From Oxytricha trifallax (Eukaryota; Ciliophora; Spirotrichea; Sporadotrichida; Oxytrichidae), in assembly GCA_000711775.1 (NCBI GenBank), contig ARYC01002038.1, positions 1 through 64,000 on the forward strand: a stretch of 64,000 nucleotides of DNA, given 5' to 3'. The translations under genes and the position numbers were made by a program. Positions 43,750-55,551 of this stretch are shown piece after piece; the stretch's first letter is position 1, and the number at the start of each line of letters is the position of its first letter. The notes beneath the pieces were generated by a model that worked only from the letters and a program-made list of their open reading frames with translations, searched no databases and had not been told where the DNA came from.

Positions 43750-45198
43750 ATGAAAAAGATTATTTAAACAAATAAACAATTCAAATTAAAATTAATTAAA
43801 TTAAAGTCAATTAATAATCAAATCGAAATTTAAAGAAATGCTCTAAACTCTCAAAATTATAGATTGACTTAAAATCTAAGACTAATAATATACTCATATC
43901 TTGAAATGTCTTAAAGTTTTATCATTCTACTTCAACTTTAAAAATCAGAAAGTAAGAGCTTAAAACATGCGAAGAATTACTAATCAGAAAATGGAAAATT
44001 TATGAAAATAGACTTTTCAAAGCTGAATAATATCAAATTTTACATAGAAAACTTAACTAGTTTCACTGACAAAATAAAGTTTAGATTTGATGCACTTATT
44101 AATCAAGATCAAATTTTTAAATTTGTGACATTTCTACAATACTTAGATAAAATTGTAGAAAATAATTATTTATCAGTAAGCATTTAATTCGATTCATGCT
44201 AAAACTTAGACAAATTTATATATGTGTAAGAATTAAAATTTATAAATATTAAGTTTTACAAGTTAACCCTGAAAGATTCAAAACTTACATTTTCAGACTC
44301 AGGGCTTTACTCACTATTTAAATACTTCAAAGCAATAACTTTAAAGAAATCATACATCGGTGAGGCATTAATGGAGGATGTTATTGAATCTCATGAAAAT
44401 AATGATTGTGGATAAAATTAAAAATTAATGAAGTTAAATTAATATCCTTATTCCAATTTACAATCATTGAAGATTTCCAACTGCGTTTTTATTGACTCAA
44501 TAATGTTTTCTAGTTTACTTAATCTAAAAACCCTTACGATAGATGATTCACTCTGTAATTAATCGATAAATAGATTGTTGGATAACAAAACTAAGTATTA
44601 AAATCTTAAAATAATAATTTTACACGAGATTAAATAGTATTATGAGAATTAACTTTGCGTTACTTATTTGGAAAAGAATAGCGATTTTTTAAAAAGCTTA
44701 AAACATAAAGAATTCACTAATATTCTTAGGAATGCAAATAACACTAATCAAAGTTATGATTTAATTACAACGTCTTTAAACAAAAAATACTATAAGCAAA
44801 TGATTTCAACCATTAACTGCTTGAAGTAAAACAAGATTGATTTTTATTTTTATCTAAATTTTCACTTTGATACTTACTCTTAATTGGAACGCTTATTCCA
44901 ATTAAATTTCAAATCTATGACATTATATGCACCAAGCATTACAATTTTTGATTAAAATTATTTAGAATCAAACCACCTATATAAATTAATGACTAAAAGC
45001 CCAATGGATTTAATCAATGAATATTATGGCATGAAATAAATTTCATTGACAATCGATGAAGAAAAATCTAAAAAAGACTCAGCAATATGTTTGAAATTTA
45101 CTAAAAAATCATTAGATGTCTGCAAACTAATTACTATATATGTTAGAGAGTTTGATGCTAATTCATTTAACTTAGTATTAATGAAAAGAGATTCATGA
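43750..45198 (+). CDS. Array gene I: intact 482-residue family member
   Basis: ATG 43750 (MKKIIQTNKQFKLKLIKLKS) to TGA 45196-45198 without interruption; more than 20 TAA/TAG codons read as Gln. Lys-rich N-terminal tail, then LRLIIYSYLEMSQSFIILLQ, FSDSGLYSLFKYFKAITLKK, NLQSLKISNCVFIDSIMFSS, FQLNFKSMTLYAPSITIFDQ and a C-terminal strand YVREFDANSFNLVLMKRDS. No catalytic motif, signal peptide or membrane helix was recognised. The repeated Leu/Ile-x-Leu-x-x-C pattern hints at degenerate leucine-rich repeats (inference). Gene J follows 521 bp downstream in the same orientation. Confidence 0.87.
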
Positions 45199-45719
45199 AT
45201 AAATTGATTTATTTAATATTAATTCAAAAAATTTAAATTCTATTGATCTTAATTTAACAAAGTTTATAAAAATAACAGTAAAAATAATTCTAATAAGTTT
45301 AAAATTATTTGCAATTATTCAACTAACAATTTACTTGTATCTAAATTCCAATTAAAGTAATATTACTCTCAATTTATATTTTACTATTTTTCAAAGTTTA
45401 TAAAAATAATGAATGTTCTATTATTATTTTTAGCTGAGAAAAAATTTTATTTGTTTTTTGTATTAGTTAAATGAAGGTAGTAAATTATTATTTAATTATT
45501 TTTATTTAATTAAATAACTATAAATTTAATAGGTTTTAAAAGTATTGATATGATTTTCTAAGAAAAAACATATTATTTAATCAAAAGTAACTTATATAAA
45601 CATAAAAAAATAAATAATATTAATATTAAATCAATTAAAAATAAATATTCAGATTGATGATAATCTTAGTATATATGTATGAAGATCAGTAATTCTTAAC
45701 TAAATTGTTTTTTAATAAA
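45199..45719. other. AT-rich spacer between genes I and J
   Basis: No feature seen. Confidence 0.55.
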
Positions 45720-47162
45720 ATGAAAGATATAATATTTAAGTTTAGTCAAACTGAAAAGTAAAATAGATTAATTCAACAACCTATTTTCCAAGAATGTGAA
45801 ATTAAACCAGTATAAAAACTTGAACAAAAGAATAGTTTAACTAGAAATATACGATTAATAATTTACTCTTTTCTTGAAATAGCCCAGAATTTTGTGATTT
45901 TGTTGTTATTACAAAAATCAGAAAATAAGAGCTTGAAATATGCTAATTCTTTAAGGCTTTAGAATAAACAACTATTAACAATAGATCTAGCAAAACTATC
46001 ATGCATAGACATAGCGAAATTGATTGATTTCACAGATTAATTTGTTATCAAATTAAACTCACTTCTAAATTAGGATATTTTAAATATGCTGATTTAATTA
46101 TTAAATTCTTTGGAAAAAATGCCGTCAGATAAGAAACTAACTGTCAATTTATTATTTAAATCATGTTAAAACTTGGACAAATTGAAAATTAAACAAAAAT
46201 TAAATTTTAAAATGGTTAAATTTCACAAATTGACTATAATAGACTCTAAGCTAAACTTTTCAAAGTCATGTCTTTATCCACTTTTTAAATAATTTAATAC
46301 AGTAATTTTTAAAGAATGTTACATCGGTGAATATTTAATGAAGCAGACTTCAGAGTCTTACATAAATAATAGAAATGGAATGGAGCAGTTAATGAGGATT
46401 AATGAATTGCCATATTATAACATTAAAACATTATAAATTAAAGAATGCGTATTTATTGACACTGTAATGTTTTCAAGTCTAGTAAATCTTCAAGAGTTTA
46501 AACTATCAAAATCATTCTATAGCTCAGCTTTAAATTAACTATTGAATAATAAATCAAAATACGAAAATTTGAAGATTATTTAGACTTTTGAATTTGATGA
46601 GGATTGTGACTATCATATTCTTAATAAGTATTTAATTGACAACAGTGATTATTAAAGATGTATAAACTACAATAACCCCATTGAAATTCTAAGATTTACA
46701 AGTAAATCTTATCAAAAATATTAAAGAATAGAGACTACTCTTTCAAGAGAAGCATATGAAGATATAATTGAAACAATAAAAGGCTTTCTACACAACTAGA
46801 TTGAATTTAAATTTTTTCTGAAATTTAAATTTGATTTGTCTTCCGATCTAGAACCTCTGTTCAAGCTAAACTTCAAATCTTTGACAATCTTTGCTCCTAA
46901 CATTACTTTATTTGATTCAAATTTTGTAAAAACAAACAAATGCCTGAAAATGTTCACCAAAAGTCTAATTGAAACTATGAATTAATATTACAACATGAGA
47001 CAAATCTCAATAACCATAGATGAACAAGAATCTAACAAAAATTCTACAGTATGCTTAAAAATAACTAAAAAAGTAGGATCAGTTAATAAACTTATAACAG
47101 TTTATGTATAAGAATTTCATACAAATCTATTTGACATCAATTTACTTTAATCTGAGCAATGA
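45720..47162 (+). CDS. Array gene J: intact 480-residue family member
   Basis: ATG 45720 (MKDIIFKFSQTEKQNRLIQQ) to TGA 47160-47162 in one frame. Family marks: IRLIIYSFLEIAQNFVILLL, SCLYPLFKQFNTVIFKECYI, ECVFIDTVMFSSLVNLQEFK, PLFKLNFKSLTIFAPNITLF and a C-terminal VYVQEFHTNLFDIN. Clearly diverged from gene I over its whole length, so not a very recent copy, yet it has no TGA. That is consistent with selection. Function unknown. Confidence 0.87.
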
Positions 47163-47635
47163 AAGTAAATATCAATTACATATTACAATAATGTGATTAA
47201 TGATACATCACTTTTAATTAAATTTCAAACAATAAATTCAATCATTAACTTAAATTTAAATCAAATTATAAAATATAAATTTTTCATACTTTAGTATCTT
47301 AAAATATAATTATCAATTAAAGTATATATTTATAATAAAATTGGAAGAGGAAATTATTTCACTTTAATTAAAAAATGGTTTAAGATGATATAATTTTTAT
47401 TCCTCCAATAAATACAAGTAAAAAAAGTAACTTCTTTAAAATATAATTGTTATAAACAATTATTTAAAGTTGTTAAAATTCTTAGTGTATAAAATTAAGT
47501 TAATTAATATTCTATTAATTATTTATTCATTATTTTTCAATATTTAAATTATACTTAAACAGAATTAAATATATTTGTCAAATAAAAATTGATAATTTAA
47601 AATAAAACAAAATTAATAAGTCGTATAGGTTGTAA
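47163..47635. other. AT-rich spacer
   Basis: No feature seen. Confidence 0.55.
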
Positions 47636-50540
47636 ATGTAATTTAGTTTAAGTGAAGTAAAATTAAATTTAAAACATCTTATAAATCCTAAACATATTAT
47701 TAAGAAAAGCTTAATAAAAAATTTTAGGCTAATAATATATTCTTACTTAAGCCCTAATCAATGCTATATAATTTTGCAGCACATATAAAAATAAGAAAAA
47801 ACAAACACAGTCTTTAAAAATATATTGCAAATTTAAGTATAAAACGCGAGCTTTGTTGTAAAAGTAAAATATCTCCCTAAAAATACAAATTTTAAGAAAA
47901 TTTTATCAATTCACAATAATATTACTTTAATGTTTGAAGATCATTTAAACACAAGCATATTAATGATGCTTAAGAAGTTTTAAAATTCCTAAAATAAAGT
48001 TAATAAAAGAAGTAAAATTGCATTTAATATTATAATAAAATCTATTTCAGAATATATAACTCCTTTAATCAATTTAGACTGAATCTTAGGAGATAAGAGC
48101 AACTAAATTAAAGTATTACTAATATTGGCGTAAATTAAAAATTTCTGGCCTACTTATAAAACTATTGGCTGGATTATATGACTCTTTAAAAAAAAAATTA
48201 GGGTGTGTGTTCCAACCGAGACCCCCCCTCTCAGACCTAAAACGAGACCCCCCTCCCACCCTAACTAGACCCCCCCTCCCACCTCAACATCATCCCTATT
48301 CATTTAAAAATTTTGATTCTCGATGTTTAAATCATTTTCCTTCATGACATCTTGATCTCATAATATTATTTAACATAAAATATATCATTTTTAAAAAATA
48401 TTTTTCCAACAAATCAAATGCTACTCTTTATTAAATTTCTTATTTTACAACTTTCTCTTCGTCCGACTACTTTTTATTTTGATGCTCCCATAGGAAATAT
48501 ATTAAAAGCATATTTCCATTTGACTCAATAATGATATAATACAAAATTATGAGCCAACAAACACATACAACTAACTTTATTTAAAAAAGTCAATATAAAC
48601 ACTCTATTAATCTGTATTCGAAATATGATTAATTTTATAATAAATTTTTCTAATTTTTTATAATTATTACTAATAATATTTTTATACAAACTAATAGTTA
48701 TGGAAAAAATTCATTTTAAAAATAATAAAATAAAATCTATATAAACATGAATTATTAATAATTTTATAAAGGGACTGATTTAAATATAAATAACTTCTTG
48801 ATTTATTTAAAGATATTAATTTTTATTTGAAAATAATAATTCATGTTTATATAAATTTTATTTTATTATTTTTAAAATGAATTTTTTCCATAACTATTAG
48901 TTTGTATAAAAATATTATTAGTAATAATTATATAAAATTAGAAAAAATTTATTATAAAATTAATCATATTTCGAATACAGATTAATAGAGTGTTTATATT
49001 GACTTTTTTAAATAAAGTTAGTTGTATGTGTTTGTTGGCTCATAATTTTGTATTATATCATTATTGAGTCAAATGGAAATATGCTTTTAATATATTTCCT
49101 ATGGGAGCATCAAAATAAAAAGTAGTCGGACGAAGAGAAAGTTGTAAAATAAGAAATTTAATAAAGAGTAGCATTTGATTTGTTGGAAAAATATTTTTTA
49201 AAAATGATATATTTTATGTTAAATAATATTATGAGATCAAGATGTCATGAAGGAAAATGATTTAAACATCGAGAATCAAAATTTTTAAATGAATAGGGAT
49301 GATGTTGAGGTGGGAGGGGGGGTCTAGTTATGGTGGGAGGGGGGTCTCGTTTTAGGTCTGAGAGGGGGTGGAGGGGGTCTCGGTTGGAACAGGTGTGAAT
49401 TTGACTTTAGCCTAATTAAAATTATATTCAGCCACTAATACTTATAGTTTTTAATTTAATTGTTCGTATCTTCCAATCTTAGATCTAAACTGACTAATGA
49501 GGATTTATCTTAATTTTGGATTTTATGAGACAGCTAAATGTTGCAAATATTAATTTTGAATAATGTTTGTTAAATACTGATATAAAACTCCTTTTCGATA
49601 ATTTCAAATATCTTAAGAATTTCAGATTGAAGAATTGCCTCTGTAACAAAGATGTCTTAGAAGCAATTTAGGATGAATGAATGGCATTATTTTTGAAATA
49701 ATTTTCCATCTCTACCAAGTTATAAGCATATTATTTGCTTATAACATTTGATTTGTTCTGTGATCAAGAGTATAAAATTTTAAAATAAAGCTGTAATTTT
49801 AATTTAGAGTTTAAAATTTCTAAACTACAGGAAACTGTTAGTAATCATTTAAAGCAAAGTAAAAAGAATATCAATGGAAATTGTATTTATTCAAATTTCT
49901 TAAAGCAATTATGGATTATCCAACAAATTTTAGAGAAAAATACAAATTTAGTATTCAAAATCCAAATACCTTATTAGTTTTTTGTTTGAATAATTGTTAG
50001 TATTTTGCATTAAATTTTTTTTAGGGTTTTTTTTCATTTTTTGTAAGAAATAATATCTTTAACGTCTTGTAAAACTAATTATAAAAATAGTTGAAATGAT
50101 TTTTATTTCAGTCTTTTATGATGAAGTATTTATTTTAGATAAACCAATTTCAATAACTATTATCTGAATTTGCTTAGATATTACACTTTATATGCCAATT
50201 CTCCAACTCTCTTTTGAATAATTATCAACAGTCTAAAGACTTTTAAATTCAATGATCTTTAACTATATGATATAATAAATTGTGCTATCACTTAAGAAAA
50301 GGATTTCCATAAATTATATTCTCAAGTTTCGATTAAAACTGACTCTATACATATAAAATAAATTATTATTCCTTACATTTACACATTTTTCCACTTCATT
50401 CAAGCCCTATTAAAACTCTGCAATAATTATAATATATTTTCCATAAAAAACAGTAAAAATATAAATAAAATTAATTTAAAGTGTTTTTGGTTTATTTTTG
50501 TGATTGATTTGAAATAAGAAAAGAAAATAATAGATATATA
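47636..50540 (+). pseudogene. Array gene K: badly decayed member split by a foldback
   Basis: ATG 47636; open 148 codons to TGA 48080-48082 with the family LIIYSYLSPNQCYIILQHI. A different frame then reads GLYDSLKKK just before the foldback at 48208. After it, segments near 49400-49520, 49550-49620 and about 50216-50540 show recognisable but broken family pattern (for example INSLKTFKFNDLQLYDIINC). Many TGA and frame changes. The 3' limit is approximate. Confidence 0.55.
48202..49397. mobile_element. 1,184-bp near-perfect foldback with 6-bp target duplication
   Basis: Element 48208-49391 begins TGTTCCAACCGAGACCCCCC and ends with its reverse complement. It is flanked by GGTGTG on both sides (48202-48207 and 49392-49397). 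The two arms of about 550 bp (48208-48757 and 48835-49391) are inverted and nearly identical over their length, with a loop of about 77 bp. G-rich ends carry GAGACCCCCCTCCCACC-type repeats. No ORF. The same end sequence and 6-bp duplication occur at 20151 and 51622. Confidence 0.9.
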
Positions 50541-51111
50541 TTTAATAAAAATTTAATTAAAAAAAAGATTTATCACTTAATTTTATTTTTTTTGGCAAAT
50601 ATGAATTTTTATTTAATATATTTTTATTCTAAATTTTATTTAATTATTGCTATATTAATGTTAATTATAATTCATATTTTATAACATTCAAAATGTGAAT
50701 ACCAAAAGATAAAATTAAAAATCACTTATTAAAATATTGATAAAAATAAAGAATATATTGCATCTTTTATAAAATAAGTAGATTTAAATTTTAGAAATCA
50801 TTTAAAATATTATTATAAGTTTAGGTTTTATATAATTTAAACACTTATACAAATTTATCAAATTAGAATAATACTATGCATATTTGTTTTGTGAATGATA
50901 TGAGCTTGTGGAAATTTCAAAAAGCATATCATTTTTTTTGTAGAAACAAGTTATTTATAAATAAATGTTATATATGAAAATTAGACTGAAAAAAAAATAA
51001 AAATACAATCATTAAGGACCAAATTTATTTATTTATCAATCAAGGACAATCCCATCCCGTTAAGATTTGATTCCTGGAATTTTGTTTCCTAGATGGTAAA
51101 GCAAGTTTCAA
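50541..51111. other. AT-rich spacer
   Basis: No recognisable gene; strongly AT-biased homopolymer-like sequence. Confidence 0.5.
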
Positions 51112-51492
51112 TCACTAATACCGAGTCTCTATTCTTTAAGGAGTTTCATTCTCAAATATATCTATAGTGTTAAGGTCATAAAAATCCTCGTGTTTGGTAA
51201 TGATCTAAGTATTTCTCTTCAACTTGCTTTAAATATGATGGTTTATTAGGAAAAATTCCTCTTGCTCCTGTAGTGTTTCTATTTAGAATTCACAAGGACA
51301 ACAGTAATTGATCTGGCGTTCCGCCCAAGTTTTGAGGCTTAATATCTCCATAGTAAAATCATTTTATCTGCATTCTTCGCGATGTTCGAGTGTTGCAATT
51401 ACATTTTTATTTAGGCTTTTGTAGGTTTAAATGGAGATTGATGCTCAAGTCTGTTGACTATATGTCACAAAGCCTGTTGCAGTGTCATCCAT
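51112..51492 (-). pseudogene. Unidentified coding segment, minus strand, one TGA
   Basis: ATG 51490-51492 (MDDTATGFVTYSQQT) then TGA at codon 16, then 110 further codons in the same frame to TGA 51112-51114, with TAA/TAG as Gln. Composition is richer in G+C than the surroundings and the peptide looks real (TMEILSLKTWAERQINYCCP; EFFLINHH). The family was not recognised. It may be a fragment of a gene or one segment of an interrupted gene. Confidence 0.45.
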
Positions 51493-51721
51493 GATTATTT
51501 TTTAAAAACTTAAGTTATTTATTATTGTAATTAATGATTTATTATTAATATCTTATGATTCAACATTTTTCACTCAAATTTTCATATTTTTATATAAAAG
51601 GATGTTATTTTTATGAATTTGTGTTCTAATTGAGACCCTCCTTCCTTGACCGAGACCCCCTCATTTTAATTAAACTATTTTCATGAATTTTTTTAGACTC
51701 GAAATATATATATCTTGCAAT

Positions 51722-53400
51722 AAAAACCACAAAACCCCTTGGTGAGGTTTATAATTGCTTTGATTTGTAGGGTATAGTTGGGGTCTTATTGAAGTTAGTA
51801 GAGAAAATGCAGGTTTTATGTGAATTTAATGTAAATTTAATGATTATTAGTTGACCTAACTCAAACGAATTTAATTTGCTTGTCTTTGTTATATCTCTTG
51901 AATCTTGCTGTCTTTAGTGGTTCAAGCATGTCGTCTAATGATTATCTAGGATAGTGAGGAGCTCTTACTATTATCATCTCTACTAAATTTCTAATTTCTT
52001 CGCTTACATCTTCCTACTTTATATGTTACTAAGCTGAGCTAATTAATTATTTTTCATGCTTTGTGCCAAAGTAAGACATACTTTCCATATCGCTCTCTAA
52101 TATAATAGCGGCAACTGCCTATACATCCCACTATACTGAACCATTGGTCCACTTCTCTCTGATTGGAAAATATCCAGGTGTACCAAGAATCTTAGCTAAG
52201 GTTATATTTTCTTACCGTAATGCTTTATTGAAATTGATGACAACTGCTTCTAAATGGCATAGGTTCAACACATAACATTTTTCAGGCTTCAAATCTCGAT
52301 GAATATATCCAAGTTCATGCATTTTTTTTTTTTTTACTCTTTGACACCCTTTATCATATCTGATAGAATATCATTCAAATCATTTGGGTATCTGTTATGA
52401 TATAAATAGTCTCTGAAGAGTCATTTCAAATTTCTTTAATCTAAGTGCGATGAAACCAAAGCCTAAAATAACCCCCATCTAACTTTAGCAAATTCTTGCA
52501 GTCTCTTCTCTGTGCTTCTCTTAGAACCATATATTCGTTAGCGAATTCATTCTGGTACTGCTCATTCTTAATTAGATAGCTTAAAGGGTAAACCTTATAT
52601 GCATACTCATCAACCACAATGAGCTTTACTTTATTAGTCACGCTTATATTCAAATAATTTTCAATGGAACTGCTAAGATCAACTGCATTCAATGCAGGAA
52701 TATACATAGCTCTCTCTTAGAAACATGCTAAAAAGGTATTCCTGCAGTTTGATTCATTGTTTCAAATCGTTTCTGCTTCTTGAGCTTTTCCTGCTATTCT
52801 CTTTGAGACTCAAGAGTACTTGATTTTCTCTTTGCTGGTACTAGTTTTTGAGTCTCTACATCTTAAATCAAGAACTCACTAAAATGATGATTTTGGATAT
52901 GCCTTTTAACTTTAGCTGAGTGAGTATATAACTTTATGCATGTCGTGCACTAATATCTCCCATCTACCTTATCGTGCTTGAAATACACCTTAGCCTTTCC
53001 AGAATGTATCTCTTTAATATGCCTCTTCAAGCTTTATTCTGTTGAGAAAGAAATTCTATCACTCTTGACTTTAAAATGTTTTTATTTTTCAACTGGTAGC
53101 TGTTCTTTTTCTTCTTCAACATTATCAATTTAAGTTTAAACTCCTATCTCTTTGCTCTACTTCTGGTATAAAATTTCTATGATATAAACCTCTGCTTCAA
53201 ACTCTAGAGCTCTTAGCTCTACCTCCCTCTCAACATAAATAATTTCAGGCTTTTTAGTTTAGCCTAAGTTTAGCTATGATTATCCTGCTCCAATAGAGAC
53301 TGCTTTACGATTTAAGTTAGCCGCCATGTTTAAATTCAAATTTAAATTTCTATTTTAAAGCTTCAATCACTTATAGTAACTCTGTATAGGAGTAAGCACT
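51722..53400 (-). mobile_element. TBE: Left part of the older TBE (duplicate of 17118 element)
   Basis: Begins with a degraded terminal repeat (AAAAACCACAAAACCCCTTG) preceded by AAT, which matches the AAT after 57512. It contains the kinase gene (minus, start ATG 53325-53327) and stops at GTAAGCACT 53400. There the terminal repeat of a further TBE begins. Its own 22K and transposase genes either are those at 55.5-57.5 kb or were lost. Confidence 0.75.
51900..53327 (-). pseudogene. Older TBE zinc-finger/kinase gene, second copy
   Basis: Colinear with 17118-18532 and extends further 3'. Start ATG 53325-53327 (MAANLNRK...). A run of 14 T at 52322-52335 (A on the coding strand) is inserted in the kinase part relative to the other copies. 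Additional frame breaks are present. The 3' end is approximate. Kinase loop motif HRDLKPE lies near 52300. Confidence 0.7.
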
Positions 53401-53529
53401 CAAACCCCAAAACCCTTAGTGAGGTTTATAAGTGCTTTGATTTGTAGGGTATAGTTGGGGTCTTATTGGGATTAGTAGAGAAAACGCAGGTTTTACATGA
53501 ATTTAATGAATATTTAATGAGTATAACTG

Positions 53530-54985
53530 TACTTAATTCAAACAATTTTATCTGCTTATCTTTGTGATACCTCTTGAATTTAGCAGTCTGTAGTTGTTCT
53601 AGTATATCTCCAATGATTATCGTGGATATGCTGGAGCATTTACGATGACCATCTCAACTATCTCCTTAATTTCATTGCATATTTCATCTTGCTTAATATG
53701 TTTAGCAGCCAAACTTATTGATTATTTCTCATGTTTTGTTCCAAAGTATGACATACTTTCCATATCGCACTCTAAGATAATTGCAGCTACTGCCCAAACA
53801 TCCCATTATACAGAGCCATATTTCCATTTCTCTCTTATAGGGAAGTATCCTGGAGTGCCTAAAACCTTAGCTAAAGTCACTATCTCTTGTCTTTTTGCTC
53901 TGTTGAAATCTATGACTACTACTTCTAAAGGGCAGAGATTCAGCATTACATTTTCTGGCTTCAAATCTCTATGAACATACCCAAGATCATGAGCTCCTTC
54001 ACACCCTTAGTCATATCTGTGAGTATCTCATTCAAATCATCAGGATATCTATTATGGTAGAGATACTCTCTTAGAGTCATTTCAAACTTCTTTAGTCTCA
54101 AAGCAATAAAACCATGACCAAGTATAACTCCGGTGAGCTTATCTAAGTTCTTGCATTATCTTTTCTAAGACTCTCTCAGTACTTATGTATTCATTTGCAA
54201 ACTCATTTTAATATTGCTCGTTCTTAATGAGATACTTGAATGGATATATCTTGTATGCGAATTCATCAACAACTATAAGTTTTACCTTGTTAGGTACGTC
54301 AATATTCAAATAGTTTTCAATACAGCTGCTTATGTCGACAGCATTTAATGCAGGTATATACATTGCTCTCTCTTATAAGCATGCAATATACATACCATTT
54401 GCTGGTTGGTTCATTGACTCAAACCGCTTCTATCTCTTAAGTCTCTCCAACTGTTCTATTTGTGAATCAAGAGAGTTATTTTTTCTTTTAGCAGGTACAA
54501 GCTTTTAAGTTTCTTCATCTTTAATCAGGAATTCGCTTAGATGATGCTTTTGCATATGTCTCTTTACTTTAGCTGAGTGAGTATAAGACTTCATGCAGGT
54601 ATTGCATTAATATCTACCATCTACTTTATCCTGCTTGAAGTAGATCTTTAGCTCTACCAGAGTGTACCTCTTTGATGTGTCTCTTCAAGCTTGACTCAGT
54701 TGAGAAGAAATTTTAGCAGTCTTCACATTAAAACGTTTTAATTTTTTCTATTGGTTGCTGTTCCTTATCTTCCTCAACCAATTCAACTTATGTTTAAACT
54801 CCCATCTCAGCACTCTACTTCTTGTTTTAAACTTAAATTTTAAAGACCTCAGCTTCAAACTCTAGAGCTCTTAGCTCTACCTCCTTTTCAATATAAATTA
54901 CTTCTGGTTTCTTGGAGGAGCCAAAGTTGAGCAATGATTAACCTGTTCCAAGAGAAACTGCCTTACGATTTAAGTTAGCCGCCAT
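53530..54985 (-). pseudogene. TBE copy 3 zinc-finger/kinase gene
   Basis: Start ATG 54983-54985 (MAANLNRKAVSLGTG...). The kinase part reads well on the minus strand (53560-54010): catalytic loop HRDLKPENVM, then VVVIDFNRAK (DFN for DFG), GTPGYFPIREKW and DVWAVAAIILECDMESMSYF. Frame changes near 53990 and in the finger region indicate damage. The 3' end was not fixed. Confidence 0.7.
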
Positions 54986-55159
54986 GTTTAAATTCAAATT
55001 TAAATTTATATTATTAATAAGTAAAAACCTCACTGGCTATACTAACTTTGTATAGGAGCTGGCACTGCAACAACAATGGTTGATTCTTAGGTGTTAGACA
55101 CCATATTTATACTTAGTTTATAACTATAAATTTTCTAATTTTATGCTTAATATTTTTAA

Positions 55160-55380
55160 TGTTGGTACCAACTGAGAATAAATTCAGGTCGGTACTGGTA
55201 CCAATTAGGTTTTGAACCATTTTGGAACTTTTCCATTAAAACCTCATTAGTTAAAAACTAGGTACTAATTAAGTTTTGGTACTATTAAATTGGTACCAAT
55301 TAAATTTAAACGAATTTAGTACCGGTACTAATCAAATTTAAACAAATTTAGTACTAATTTAATGGAACTAAATTGATAAA
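55160..55380. promoter_or_regulatory. Iterated GGTACC/TACTAAT motifs, TBE copy 3
   Basis: Repeated GGTACCAA, GGTACTGGTACC, TAGTACCGGTACTAAT and similar palindromes lie between the divergent kinase and 22K genes. Counterpart of 18700-18890. Confidence 0.45.
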
Positions 55381-55551
55381 AATGGAGCTCCATCTCTGAA
55401 GTTTGTTACAGCTTCTGCCAGCTTTCTCCACGTATCCTTACAAGGTTGACCTCCTATAAGATGCCCATATTTAATAGTAAGATTTTAAACAATAGGATCC
55501 AGAAGTATATAAATTATAATTTGAAATTCATTAATAGGAAGAGGAACAAAG

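Noticed and set aside
44002-44187. Separate short gene
   Set aside because: It is an internal stretch of the 482-codon gene I that appears isolated only if TAA/TAG are treated as stops.
48165-48347. Proline-rich 60-codon ORF
   Set aside because: It is the C-rich end of the foldback element read as protein.
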